Positions 37,860-46,286 of a stretch of DNA of 64,000 nucleotides are shown piece after piece (positions within the stretch are counted from its first letter, which is position 1; every line of letters starts with the position of its first letter). Source of the stretch: Petrimonas mucosa (GTDB lineage Bacteria; Bacteroidota; Bacteroidia; Bacteroidales; Dysgonomonadaceae). Below the pieces are notes generated by a model. That model saw only the letters and a program-made list of their open reading frames with translations, did not search any database and was not told where the DNA came from. A program made the translations under genes and the position numbers. The stretch lies in assembly GCF_900095795.1 (NCBI RefSeq), contig NZ_LT608328.1, positions 2,473,001 through 2,537,000 on the forward strand. Reading direction: 5' to 3'.

Positions 37860-38599
37860 TGTTGTCTCGGTTTGATTTTTCCAGTAATCTTTCTCCACCG
37901 CAGGTTCATGACGCCAAAAAAGGCCTCACCAAAGATGCTGCTGTTCATTTTGGATACTCCCAACTGTCGGTTGACAAATATGACCGATACCTCCTTTATC
38001 TTGAATCCCAATGTACAAGTCGTATATTTCATCTCGATCTGGAAAGCATACCCCTTGAACCTGATTTCGTCAAGATTGATAGTTTCCAGCACCTTCCGCC
38101 TGTAGCATACAAATCCGGCAGTGGTATCCTTGATGGCGACTCCCGTTATCAACTGAACATACTTCGAGGCGAAATAGGACATGAGCACACGTCCAATGGG
38201 CCAGTTCACCACGTTTACTCCGGTGCAGTAGCGCGAGCCTATCGACATGTCGAATCCCTCATCGTGACATGCGGCATAGAGTCTGGGCAGGTCGTCGGGA
38301 TTGTGGGAAAAATCGGCATCCATCTCGAAAATATAGTCGTATGTACGGCGAAGGGCCCATTTGAAGCCGTGAATATAGGCTGTCCCGAGACCCAATTTCC
38401 CGGTTCGCTCCTCAATGAAAAGCCGGTCGGAAAATTCCGTTTCGGCCAGCCGGTGCACAATGGCTGCAGTTCCATCGGGTGACCCGTCGTCGATGACAAG
38501 TATATCAAATGGTTTTGATAAACCGAAAACAGCCCGGATTATGTTCTCGATATTCTCTTTCTCGTTGTAGGTTGGTATAATTACAAGACTGTCGGACAT
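37856..38599 (-). CDS. Polyprenol-phosphate glycosyltransferase (GT2, Dpm1-like)
   Basis: 247 residues from ATG 38599 (start [17 protein letters not shown]). The open frame reaches further, to 38698, but that part runs into the tRNA promoter. GT2 hallmarks are VIIPTYNE, the DDGSPDGT loop, and [10 protein letters not shown] with the metal-binding DxD. The length and SIGSRYCTG segment fit dolichyl/polyprenyl-phosphate mannose synthases. The product would be a polyprenol-phosphate hexose at the inner face of the membrane, used for protein or glycan mannosylation. The stop overlaps the start of pyrC by 4 bases. Confidence 0.9.
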   Translation of the reverse strand: MSDSLVIIPTYNEKENIENIIRAVFGLSKPFDILVIDDGSPDGTAAIVHRLAETEFSDRLFIEERTGKLGLGTAYIHGFKWALRRTYDYIFEMDADFSHNPDDLPRLYAACHDEGFDMSIGSRYCTGVNVVNWPIGRVLMSYFASKYVQLITGVAIKDTTAGFVCYRRKVLETINLDEIRFKGYAFQIEMKYTTCTLGFKIKEVSVIFVNRQLGVSKMNSSIFGEAFFGVMNLRWRKITGKIKPRQQ

Positions 38600-38660
38600 G
38601 AAATTAAAATTTATATCAAAAGTATACATTTTATCGCAGAAAAAAAAGAGGCAAAAAAAT

Positions 38661-38692
38661 TTGTTTTGTATAAAAAAATGGCGTATCTTTGC
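38661..38692 (+). promoter_or_regulatory. Promoter of initiator tRNA
   Basis: TTG at 38661-38663, a 20-bp spacer and TATCTTTGC at 38684-38692 give a near-perfect Bacteroidota promoter. Confidence 0.85.
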
Positions 38693-38713
38693 ACCCACTT
38701 AATGAAAACAGAT

Positions 38714-38789
<76 letters not shown>

Positions 38790-38796
38790 AAAGGTA

Positions 38797-38824
38797 GCCG
38801 TCTCAAATTTGAGACGGCTTTTTT
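38797..38824 (+). terminator. Terminator after tRNA-fMet
   Basis: A perfect stem, GCCGTCTCAAA with TTTGAGACGGC, is followed by six T. Confidence 0.92.
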
Positions 38825-38912
38825 ATTTGTCTCCCTGGTTGTGGGAGTGGAGAGTAACTTTCACATGGAGCGAAGAAATGAGGGGAAATGGCTATGAATA
38901 ACTTTTTTTTTA

Positions 38913-38921
38913 TACATTTGC
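38913..38921 (+). promoter_or_regulatory. Promoter -7 box of the RlpA-like gene
   Basis: TACATTTGC matches TAnnTTTGC, 25 bp before the ATG at 38947. No clear -33 TTG. Confidence 0.6.
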
Positions 38922-38946
38922 AGTGTGAAAATCAAAACAAGGGAGA

Positions 38947-39411
38947 ATGAAAAAGTTATTCTTTTTTATTATCATTCTGTTTACAATAACGTTAAATGGC
39001 TATACCTTTGCACAGCAAACAGGAAATGCGACCTATTATGCCGACAAATTCCACGGTCGCAAAACATCCAGTGGCGTGCCCTATCACAGAGACAGCATGA
39101 CCTGCGCACACAGGACCTATCCTTTCGGAACCATCCTGGAAGTACTTAACCCCGAAAACGGGAAGAAGGTTTTGGTAGAGGTAACCGATCGCGGCCCCTT
39201 TTCACGCAACAAGATCATCGACCTGTCGTACGCCGCCGCAAAGCAGCTCGACATTCTCCATAAGGGTGTCAACACGGTAGAGCTTCGCGAATGGGTCTGG
39301 GATATGTCGAGATTCATGCCGTTTGTTTTTGATTTCAGGAGTATATCGATAAATGTTCCACCTCCTACCGGCAAATGCTTGAAGATAGAGAAACAAAAAG
39401 TGCTGAAGTAA
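38947..39411 (+). CDS. RlpA-like double-psi beta-barrel protein
   Basis: The 154-residue protein has a signal peptide (hydrophobic segment to about residue 21, cleavage near YTFAQ). A double-psi beta-barrel domain follows, with the RlpA signatures [31 protein letters not shown] and [20 protein letters not shown]. RlpA proteins are periplasmic lytic transglycosylases or glycan-binding proteins acting on peptidoglycan. There is no lipobox and no SPOR domain, so this is the minimal secreted form. The stop codon lies within the terminator hairpin. Confidence 0.92.
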   Translation: MKKLFFFIIILFTITLNGYTFAQQTGNATYYADKFHGRKTSSGVPYHRDSMTCAHRTYPFGTILEVLNPENGKKVLVEVTDRGPFSRNKIIDLSYAAAKQLDILHKGVNTVELREWVWDMSRFMPFVFDFRSISINVPPPTGKCLKIEKQKVLK

Positions 39412-39427
39412 CCCTCCGCACTTTTTG
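39394..39427. terminator. Bidirectional terminator between rlpA-like gene and GH92
   Basis: CAAAAAGTGC (39394-39403) pairs with GCACTTTTTG (39418-39427). The A/T arms give a T tail on both strands, fitting the convergent genes on either side. The rlpA-like stop lies in the loop. Confidence 0.7.
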
Positions 39428-39446
39428 TTTATTTCTCTTGCCAAAC

Positions 39447-41735
39447 TCACCTCTTCTCGTTGGAGAATGAGTATGGAAAATCGGATGACTTCGTTCCCCT
39501 TGTCGTATTGGGTTTGTCGGACATGCGAAGATTGATGCGGGCACCATCCATCAAATCCTGATGCCGCAGATAGTTTCGGGTATAGTTCTTTCCGTTCAGT
39601 CTGAACTCCTCGATATAGCGGGTCGACTTACTGTTTCCGGGCGCATTTATCTGCATGCTTTTCCCGTTTTCAAGGTGTACGGTCATCTTCTCAAACAGCG
39701 GCGAGCCGAGGATATATTCATCGCTTCCGGGGCAGACAGGATAAAAGCCCATGGCCGAGAAGACAAACCAGGCCGATGTCTGTCCATTGTCCTCATCCCC
39801 GCAATAACCGTCGGGTGCCGAAGTGTAGAGCTTATCCATCACCTCACGGGCCCAGTATTGCGTCTTCCAGGGTTCGCCGGCGTAGTTGTAGAGATATACC
39901 ATATGTTGAATGGGCTGGTTTCCATGAGCATACTGTCCCATGTTCATGATCTGCATCTCCCGGATCTCATGTATTGGAAAACCGTAATAGCTGTCGTCGA
40001 AAACCGGCGGCATCTTGAATACCGAATCGAGCATGTTTACAAACACCCGTTTCCCCCCCATCAGGTCAATCAGCCCCTGCGGGTCGTGGAAAACCGACCA
40101 GGTGTAGTGCCAGCTGTTGCCCTCGGTAAAGGCGTCACCCCATTTGGTGGGACTGAAGGGCGACTGGAACGTGCCATCCTTGTTCTTTCCCCTCATCAGG
40201 TTGTACTCGGGTGAGAAGAGATTTCTGTAGTTCTGGCTCCGTTTTGCAAAGAGGTCGATCTCTTCCTTGGGACGGTTCAACGCTTTGGCCAGACGATATA
40301 TGGTCCAGTCGGCATAGGCATACTCCAAGGTTCGCGCCGCATTCTCATTGATCTTTACATCGTAAGGGACATAACCGAGGGTATTGTAATATTCGTGACC
40401 TAGCCTACCGGTAGAAGAGACTTCGGGATGAACGTTCTTCGTTCCGTGAATCATTGCCTCATAGAGCGTCTCGATATCGTAACCCCGTAATCCTTTCAGG
40501 TAAGCGTCAGCCACGATCGAAGCCGAGTTGTTTCCGATCATGCACCCCCGGTGTCCGGGGCTGGCCCATTCGGGCAGAAAGCCGCTCTCCTTGTAGGTGT
40601 TGACCAGCCCCTCCTGTATCTCCCGGTTTACCGACGGATAGATCAGGTTGAGCAGCGGAAAGAGGGAGCGGAAGGTATCCCAGAAGCCTGTATCGGTATA
40701 CATGTATCCGGGAAGCACCTGACCGTTGTAGGGACTATAGTGAACCACTTTCCCCTGGGCATCGATCTCGTAGAACTTGCGGGGAAAGAGTGTGGAACGG
40801 TAGAGGGTGGAATAGAAGGTCCGTTTATTGTCGATATTGCTGTCCTCGATCTCGATCCTGCCCAGCACATCGTTCCATGCTTGGCGTCCTTCTTCCACAA
40901 CCGATTCGAAACTTTTCGATTCCACCTCTTTCAAGTTTTGCCATGCCTGGTCGTAACTGATAAATGATGATGCAACACGTGCAACAATCTGTTCACCGCG
41001 CTTTGTCTGGAACTTGACAATCGCTCCGGAATGATTGCTGTGCGATTGATCCGCTTTTCCTTTCAATACGGCGCCATCCCTTACGTCGAAAGATGTCTGG
41101 AACGGCTTATCGAAAACAATTACGAAGTAGTTTTTGAAATTTTCGGGAACCCCGCCGCTATTTCGGGTAGTATAGCCGATAACTGCATTCTTTTCTGGAA
41201 TAATCTCCACCGAAGATCCTTTATCGAAAGCATCGATAATCAGGTTTGCATCCGCGGTTTCAGGGTAGGTGAAACGGAAAATGGCCGCACGTTCAGTGGG
41301 TGTGATTTCGGTGGTCACATCATGATCGGCCAGATAGACGCTGTAGTAGTAGGGCCTGGCAATCTCAGCCTTGTGCGAAAACCAGCTGGCACGCTCATCT
41401 TCGGCAAAAACTGTCTTGCCGACAACCGGCATGATCGAGAACTGTCCGTAATCGTTTATCCAGGGACTCGGCTGATGCGTTTGCTTGAATCCTCGAATCT
41501 TGTCGGCATCGTAACGGTAGACCCAGCCATCACCCATCTTTCCGGTCTGTGGTGTCCAGAAATTCATTCCCCAGGGGCGGGCGATGGCAGGATAGGTGTT
41601 GCCATTGGAAAGTTCAAACTTGGACTGGGTTCCAACCAGGATACTTACATAATCAACCGGCTCGGACCTGTCCTGAGCGACTGCTAGACAAACACTCAAT
41701 AACAGGAAGAAAAACAGTGATTTGATTTTCATCAT
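39447..41735 (-). CDS. GH92 family alpha-mannosidase
   Basis: The 762-residue protein starts with a signal peptide (to about residue 20, LAVAQ). The remainder matches GH92: VSILVGTQSKFELSNGNTYP, IRGFKQTHQPSPWINDYGQF, GYMYTDTGFWDTFRSLFPL, the central EWASPGHRGCMIGNNS segment and the C-terminal GYCGDEDNGQTSAWFVFSAMG. These are calcium-dependent exo-acting alpha-mannosidases that remove alpha-1,2-, 1,3-, 1,4- or 1,6-linked mannose in the periplasm. It is last in a run Lrp-GH76-GH125-GH92, with 15 bp to the GH125 gene, so it is part of a mannan-degrading operon. There are two adjacent ATG codons at the start; either could be used. Confidence 0.95.
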   Translation of the reverse strand: MMKIKSLFFFLLLSVCLAVAQDRSEPVDYVSILVGTQSKFELSNGNTYPAIARPWGMNFWTPQTGKMGDGWVYRYDADKIRGFKQTHQPSPWINDYGQFSIMPVVGKTVFAEDERASWFSHKAEIARPYYYSVYLADHDVTTEITPTERAAIFRFTYPETADANLIIDAFDKGSSVEIIPEKNAVIGYTTRNSGGVPENFKNYFVIVFDKPFQTSFDVRDGAVLKGKADQSHSNHSGAIVKFQTKRGEQIVARVASSFISYDQAWQNLKEVESKSFESVVEEGRQAWNDVLGRIEIEDSNIDNKRTFYSTLYRSTLFPRKFYEIDAQGKVVHYSPYNGQVLPGYMYTDTGFWDTFRSLFPLLNLIYPSVNREIQEGLVNTYKESGFLPEWASPGHRGCMIGNNSASIVADAYLKGLRGYDIETLYEAMIHGTKNVHPEVSSTGRLGHEYYNTLGYVPYDVKINENAARTLEYAYADWTIYRLAKALNRPKEEIDLFAKRSQNYRNLFSPEYNLMRGKNKDGTFQSPFSPTKWGDAFTEGNSWHYTWSVFHDPQGLIDLMGGKRVFVNMLDSVFKMPPVFDDSYYGFPIHEIREMQIMNMGQYAHGNQPIQHMVYLYNYAGEPWKTQYWAREVMDKLYTSAPDGYCGDEDNGQTSAWFVFSAMGFYPVCPGSDEYILGSPLFEKMTVHLENGKSMQINAPGNSKSTRYIEEFRLNGKNYTRNYLRHQDLMDGARINLRMSDKPNTTRGTKSSDFPYSFSNEKR

Positions 41736-41750
41736 TCTCTCTTTTTTAGG

Positions 41751-43196
41751 TTAGCAGATTAATAAATCCATCTTATTCTCTTTCTCCAACTTGAGGATCA
41801 ATTCACCAAATAGCGTGTTTACCCACGCAAACCACGATCGTGTAAATTTGGCGGGATTGTTCTTGTGAAAAGATTCATGCATAAATCCGGTGTCGGCATC
41901 GGTATCTCGCAGCATCCGGATACAATGCCGGATTTCATCGTCACTACGGCTTGTCATCGCCCTCAGGATAATACTCATGGGCCAGATCATATCGTAACCT
42001 ACATGCGGTCCCCCTATCCCCTCGCCAGCCGTTCCGCTGAAGAAATAGGGATTGTCCTTGCTCAGGACATAGTTTCGGGTGTTGCGGTAGATTGCATCAT
42101 CGGCAGAAGCTCCACACAGGTAAGGGATAGCCAGCAAACTGGGAACATTGGCATCGTCCATCAGGTAATAATTCCCAAATCCATCCACCTCAAAAGCGTA
42201 GATCTCCCCATGATTGGGATGATGAGTAACTGCATATTTTCTGATCGCTGCCTCCACTTCATCGGCGAGCGACTTGCACTCCTGGGCAAATCGGGTATCA
42301 GCGGTTACCAGACCGGAGATCTCCTCCAACTGTCTCAGTGAGGTTACGGCAAACATATTGGATGGGATAAGGAACCCGAATGTCGTGGCATCATCCGAAG
42401 GACGGAACGAAGATACGATCAGTCCTACGGGGTTCACCGGATTTCCCATCCCACCGTTGTTGAGGGTATCCAGTTGACGGTCCGTAACGCGCAGAAAACT
42501 GTATGGCCCGTGATTCTCTTTTCGCTGTTGCTCCTTGAAGGTTTTCAGCACGGAAACCATGGCCTTCTGCCAATCGCCGTCGAAAACTGAGCGGTCGTTG
42601 GTCAGCTTCCAGTAGTGATACGCCAGCCGAATAGGATAGCAGAGCGAGTCGATCTCCCATTTGCGTTCATGTACCTCCGGTTTCATATCGGTCTTATCCG
42701 TTATCCATTCACCTTTGGGATTGGGCTCCGGGTAAAAGGCATTCGCATAGGGGTCGATCAGGATGCATTGTGTCTGACGACGGATAACACCGGCAATCAT
42801 CTGCCTGAGCCGGTCATCATCCTTCATCAGTGGAAGGTATGGCCAGACCTGTGCAGAGGAGTCACGAAGCCACATGGCATCGATATCACCTGTAATCACA
42901 AAGGTATCCGGCATCCCATCTCTCACCGAGAAGTTGACGGTAGTGTCCAACGTATTGGGAAAACAGTTTTCGAACATCCAGGCCAGTTTCTCATCCTTGA
43001 TCTTCGGTTTAACCCTTGCTATGGTAGCCTCCACTGCCTTGGAAACAAATTTCCTTTCGGAGACAGGTGGTCGTTTCGACACATATTTTGCCGACCGGAC
43101 CGTTCTGTCATTTCTCTCCACTGCCCACGAGGGAGTTACAGCCATTGCCGTGAACCCAAGGGCACTCTTCTTTATAAATTCTCTTCTTGATGTCAT
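41751..43196 (-). CDS. GH125 exo-alpha-1,6-mannosidase
   Basis: The 481-residue protein begins SRREFIKKSALGF, a twin-arginine-like signal, followed by a hydrophobic stretch ending near AVERND. GH125 signatures are clear: FPNTLDTTV, GDIDAMWLRDSSAQVWPYL, YANAFYPEPNPKGEWITD and GPHVGYDMIWPMSIILRAMT. These metal-independent inverting enzymes release mannose from alpha-1,6-linked mannans. It sits 9 bp after the GH76 gene and 15 bp before the GH92 gene. The last residues, KENKMDLLIC, are unusual for the family but not obviously damaging. Confidence 0.94.
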   Translation of the reverse strand: MTSRREFIKKSALGFTAMAVTPSWAVERNDRTVRSAKYVSKRPPVSERKFVSKAVEATIARVKPKIKDEKLAWMFENCFPNTLDTTVNFSVRDGMPDTFVITGDIDAMWLRDSSAQVWPYLPLMKDDDRLRQMIAGVIRRQTQCILIDPYANAFYPEPNPKGEWITDKTDMKPEVHERKWEIDSLCYPIRLAYHYWKLTNDRSVFDGDWQKAMVSVLKTFKEQQRKENHGPYSFLRVTDRQLDTLNNGGMGNPVNPVGLIVSSFRPSDDATTFGFLIPSNMFAVTSLRQLEEISGLVTADTRFAQECKSLADEVEAAIRKYAVTHHPNHGEIYAFEVDGFGNYYLMDDANVPSLLAIPYLCGASADDAIYRNTRNYVLSKDNPYFFSGTAGEGIGGPHVGYDMIWPMSIILRAMTSRSDDEIRHCIRMLRDTDADTGFMHESFHKNNPAKFTRSWFAWVNTLFGELILKLEKENKMDLLIC

Positions 43197-43205
43197 CTCT
43201 ATATT

Positions 43206-44414
43206 TTAATTGGTTGTTACAATATCGGCTATCTCCGCAAACAGTTCAATCATGCATGCATTATCGAGCAACCATTTATGGCGTTGATCCGAACGTCTAT
43301 TCCACTCTTTTCCAAGCAGATTATTCTCATCTAAGGAATGGGCCCATGCGAAATGGGCATTATCAATCATCAACTGGACATACCGCTTCTCCCCATCCTC
43401 AAGGTAAAGCGCCTTCAATCCCCTGAAAAGTATCACGTTAAACCAAGGAGAATCTGGGTAGAAGAGCTGATCACCTTTTACGGTGGGCTCCATTGTTGTA
43501 AAGTGACGGTAAACTCCCGATGCTGTCTTCCGGGCATCTTCCAGATAGGTGCTGTTGCCGGTTATCCGGTAGAGCAGCACTCCCGCCTCAATCATCTCCC
43601 CACTGTTGTAGGTATACTTCCGCTTATCGGTCTTCCCGTCAAGTGAAACATTATCCCAGTAAACATGGTCGGAAGGATCGAGCAGGTTCTTTTTTGTCCA
43701 ACGGTAGGTCTCCACTGCACGTAACAGGAACTCCTCCTTACCGGTCAAGCTGTACAACCTGGCGCAAAGTACTGCCGACGGTGCATTGGAACATGTATTC
43801 TTGCTTCCTCTGTTTTGCTCGCACCAGTAGATTCCACCACCGAGGTTATCGTCCCATCCGCTGTATACAAACTCATATATCTCCAGCGCCTTGTCGAGAT
43901 ATTTCCTGTTTTGGGTGGCACCATATAGCGTACAGAAGTCGAGAGCCAGCCATACATTATCGTCATAGAAGCGGTCACTATGTCCCGCAAATAGGGGATA
44001 GGACTGATACCCTACGGGTTGTCTCGTTGTATCGCGGTACTTCTCCAACCCGGGCAGCAGTCGCTCTTCCAGCAGATCGAGGTATCTCTTCTCCTGCGTA
44101 TTGGCATAGAGTGCAACCACTCCGGAGAGGAGGCCCGAATAGGGCCAAAGGAAGGAGACCTCCTGATGCTGTCTCTGCACGCTTCCTTCCGCCAGATAAT
44201 TCACTTTATGGTCGGGATTTACCGGATAGGTTTCCGATAACAGTCCATGTTCGGGCACATCATAAAGGTGCAATATATTGTCGAGGATATTGCCGGCTAT
44301 CTCCATTTCATTTCCTATCCCCAAAACACGCCCTCCTTGGGGAGAGGCATGGGTTGTGAAGAGTAACAGGGTAGATAAGACAAGGAGAGAGAGCGGCGTA
44401 CTTTTGCCAACCAT
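43206..44414 (-). CDS. GH76 family endo-alpha-1,6-mannanase or related enzyme
   Basis: The 402-residue protein has a signal peptide (LLVLSTLLLFTTHAS). The rest is an (alpha/alpha)6 barrel with GH76 features: FLWPYSGLLSGV, the acidic pair in DRFYDDNVWLALDF (the usual catalytic Asp-Asp), and GGGIYWCEQNRGSKNTCSNAPSA. GH76 enzymes cut the alpha-1,6 backbone of fungal mannan and related glycans. With GH125 and GH92 downstream it makes an endo/exo set for stripping alpha-mannan. No SusC/SusD pair or outer-membrane binding protein accompanies it here. The gene follows the Lrp-type regulator by 39 bp, with no promoter of its own that I can see. Confidence 0.9.
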   Translation of the reverse strand: MVGKSTPLSLLVLSTLLLFTTHASPQGGRVLGIGNEMEIAGNILDNILHLYDVPEHGLLSETYPVNPDHKVNYLAEGSVQRQHQEVSFLWPYSGLLSGVVALYANTQEKRYLDLLEERLLPGLEKYRDTTRQPVGYQSYPLFAGHSDRFYDDNVWLALDFCTLYGATQNRKYLDKALEIYEFVYSGWDDNLGGGIYWCEQNRGSKNTCSNAPSAVLCARLYSLTGKEEFLLRAVETYRWTKKNLLDPSDHVYWDNVSLDGKTDKRKYTYNSGEMIEAGVLLYRITGNSTYLEDARKTASGVYRHFTTMEPTVKGDQLFYPDSPWFNVILFRGLKALYLEDGEKRYVQLMIDNAHFAWAHSLDENNLLGKEWNRRSDQRHKWLLDNACMIELFAEIADIVTTN

Positions 44415-44453
44415 CAGATATTGAATTTGAAATAAAGTTGTTGGAAACAGTTA

Positions 44454-44915
44454 CTAAAAATCGATAGGGAGTTTCTTGCGAAAAGCCTCTTTAAAACACA
44501 TCAGCGTTTCGGTTCTGGCCAGTCCCAACGGTTGAAGCTGATTGTGAATAATGCGGAGCAGGTCCTTGTTGTTCTTTGCAAAAACCTTGATCAACAGGTC
44601 GTACTGACCAGTGGTATAATAGCACTCCACCACTTCGGGAATCTTCTCCAGCTCTTTCACTACACCATCGAAGGAGGAGGGAGAGACCAGAAATAATCCT
44701 ACATAAGCACAAGTTTCGTAACCGATCTTCTCCGAATCGAGAATAAATTCCGACCCTTTGATAACGCCCAGGTTGATCAGTTTCTGTACACGTTGGTGAA
44801 TAGCTGCTCCGGAAACGCCACACTCGCGGGCAACTTCAAGGAAAGGGGTTCGCGCATTGTTTACAATCAGTTTCAGGATCTTTGCATCCAGCTCGTCTAA
44901 ATCGTGATAAGCCAT
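44454..44915 (-). CDS. Lrp/AsnC-family transcriptional regulator
   Basis: The 153-residue protein has the N-terminal helix-turn-helix (LDAKILKLIVNNARTPFLEVARECGVSGAAIHQRV) and the C-terminal ligand-binding RAM domain (AYVGLFLV, YYTTGQYDLLIKVFA). Such regulators respond to amino acids or other small effectors and control nearby or global genes. Its start is now only 40 bp from the end of an ISL3 element. The probable native promoter lies on the far side of that insertion. The mannan genes follow 39 bp downstream, so the regulator may be first gene of that operon. Confidence 0.93.
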   Translation of the reverse strand: MAYHDLDELDAKILKLIVNNARTPFLEVARECGVSGAAIHQRVQKLINLGVIKGSEFILDSEKIGYETCAYVGLFLVSPSSFDGVVKELEKIPEVVECYYTTGQYDLLIKVFAKNNKDLLRIIHNQLQPLGLARTETLMCFKEAFRKKLPIDF

Positions 44916-44954
44916 TGGTTTACTTTTAATTTATTATAAAAAGGGATATTTTTT

Positions 44955-46224
44955 GGTTCTATATGATATTGTATGGGTAAATTAAAATTGAATTAACTTT
45001 GTGGAATGAATTCAATAGCACTTTTCACTTTAGCATTAGGTTTGGAAAAACCGTGGATCATTACCAAAATAGATATTGATCCAAGCATATCACAGTTGGA
45101 TATCCACATAGACTTTGAGCGAGGCTCAAAGTTTTTAATGCCCGACGGAGCTTATTATACAGCTTATGACAGTAGCGATCATACATGGCAACATCTGAAT
45201 TTTTTCCAGTATCGCTGCTATTTGCATGCGCGCATACCCCGGGTAAAACAATCTGACGGCAAGACGGAGGTTCAAAGTGTACCTTGGGCACGAAAAGGAA
45301 GTGGTTTCACTTTATTGTTTGAAGCGTTCTCTATGTTGCTGATAGAGAAAGAAATGCCTGTAAGCAGCGTTGCTTCCACGTTAAAGGTTTACGCACAACG
45401 TATCTGGGGAATTTTCAATTATTGGGTAGAACGTGCACATAAAAAAGATATCCCTGAAAACTTAACTCAAATCGGTTTTGATGAAACTTCACAGAAGAAG
45501 GGGCATAACTACATCACACATTTGGTCGATTTGAACGAACGGCGTGTACTTTACGCCTGTCAGGGCAAAGGTTCTGATTGTATCGAAGAGAGCGTAAAGT
45601 ATTTAGAAAGCAAACATGTAGATACCACTCAAATCGAAGATGTTTGTATAGATATGTCACCCTCTTTTATCGCGGGTTGCACAGCGTATCTTCCAGAGAG
45701 TCAAATAACATTTGATAAGTTTCACGTGGTAAAAGAGGTCAATAAGGCGATGGATGAACTCCGTAAATTAGAACGAACAGGAAATGAGCTGCTGAAAGGA
45801 CATAAGTATACTTTTCTGAAAAAGAAATTGAGCGACAAACTACAAACAGAGAAGGATATACTACTCGAGATGTATCCAAAGCTAGGGCAGGGATATTGGC
45901 TTAAAGAAATGTTTGAGGACTTTTGGCAGATAAAGGACACGGAAGAAGCAGAAAGCTATTTGGCCTTTTGGTGTGACTTTGCCATGGAATCTAAAATACA
46001 ACCTTTTATCCGATTGGTAAATACCATTAAAGCCCACTGGAGAGGCATTGTGAGATATATAAAGAGTAAAATCTCAAATGGCATACTCGAAGGAATAAAC
46101 TCAAAAATTCAATTGGCTAAAAAAAGAGCAAGGGGTTATAGAAACTCCCGGAATTTTATTAACATGATTTACTTTACCTGTGGCAAACTCAAATTTGACT
46201 ACCCACAGTATTTCATATAGAACC
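44955..46224 (+). mobile_element. ISL3-family insertion with 8-bp target duplication
   Basis: The 1270-bp element has terminal repeats starting GGTTCTATATGA at 44955 and ending in the complement at 46224. The repeats continue imperfectly to GGGTA. The flanks at 44947-44954 and 46225-46232 are identical, TATTTTTT, a perfect 8-bp duplication as expected for ISL3. This indicates a fairly recent insertion. Confidence 0.95.
45006..46220 (+). CDS. ISL3-family transposase
   Basis: The 404-residue protein is intact. The DDE core shows the first Asp in IGFDETSQKKGH, the second in VCIDMSPSFI, and TFDKFHVVKEVNKAMD, the typical ISL3 central motif. Near the C-terminus SNGILEGINSKIQLAKKRARGY holds the catalytic Glu, and the RNSRNFINMIYF tail is typical. 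N-terminal zinc-finger cysteines usual in longer ISL3 transposases are not evident, so this is the shorter Bacteroidota form. It is transcribed opposite to the regulator gene it displaces from its promoter. Confidence 0.95.
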   Translation: MNSIALFTLALGLEKPWIITKIDIDPSISQLDIHIDFERGSKFLMPDGAYYTAYDSSDHTWQHLNFFQYRCYLHARIPRVKQSDGKTEVQSVPWARKGSGFTLLFEAFSMLLIEKEMPVSSVASTLKVYAQRIWGIFNYWVERAHKKDIPENLTQIGFDETSQKKGHNYITHLVDLNERRVLYACQGKGSDCIEESVKYLESKHVDTTQIEDVCIDMSPSFIAGCTAYLPESQITFDKFHVVKEVNKAMDELRKLERTGNELLKGHKYTFLKKKLSDKLQTEKDILLEMYPKLGQGYWLKEMFEDFWQIKDTEEAESYLAFWCDFAMESKIQPFIRLVNTIKAHWRGIVRYIKSKISNGILEGINSKIQLAKKRARGYRNSRNFINMIYFTCGKLKFDYPQYFI

Positions 46225-46234
46225 TATTTTTTCT

Positions 46235-46268
46235 ACAAATATATAAAAAAACAGCATTCTGTTAGCAA
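46235..46268 (-). promoter_or_regulatory. Probable native promoter of the Lrp regulator, cut off by ISL3
   Basis: On the minus strand TTG (46266-46268), a 22-bp spacer and TATATTTGT (46235-46243) point towards the regulator. The target duplication of ISL3 begins 2 bp after the -7 box, so the element is inserted at or just after the transcription start. Removing the element would put this promoter about 50 bp before the ATG at 44915. Confidence 0.55.
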
Positions 46269-46286
46269 TAAACGTACAAATTATTA

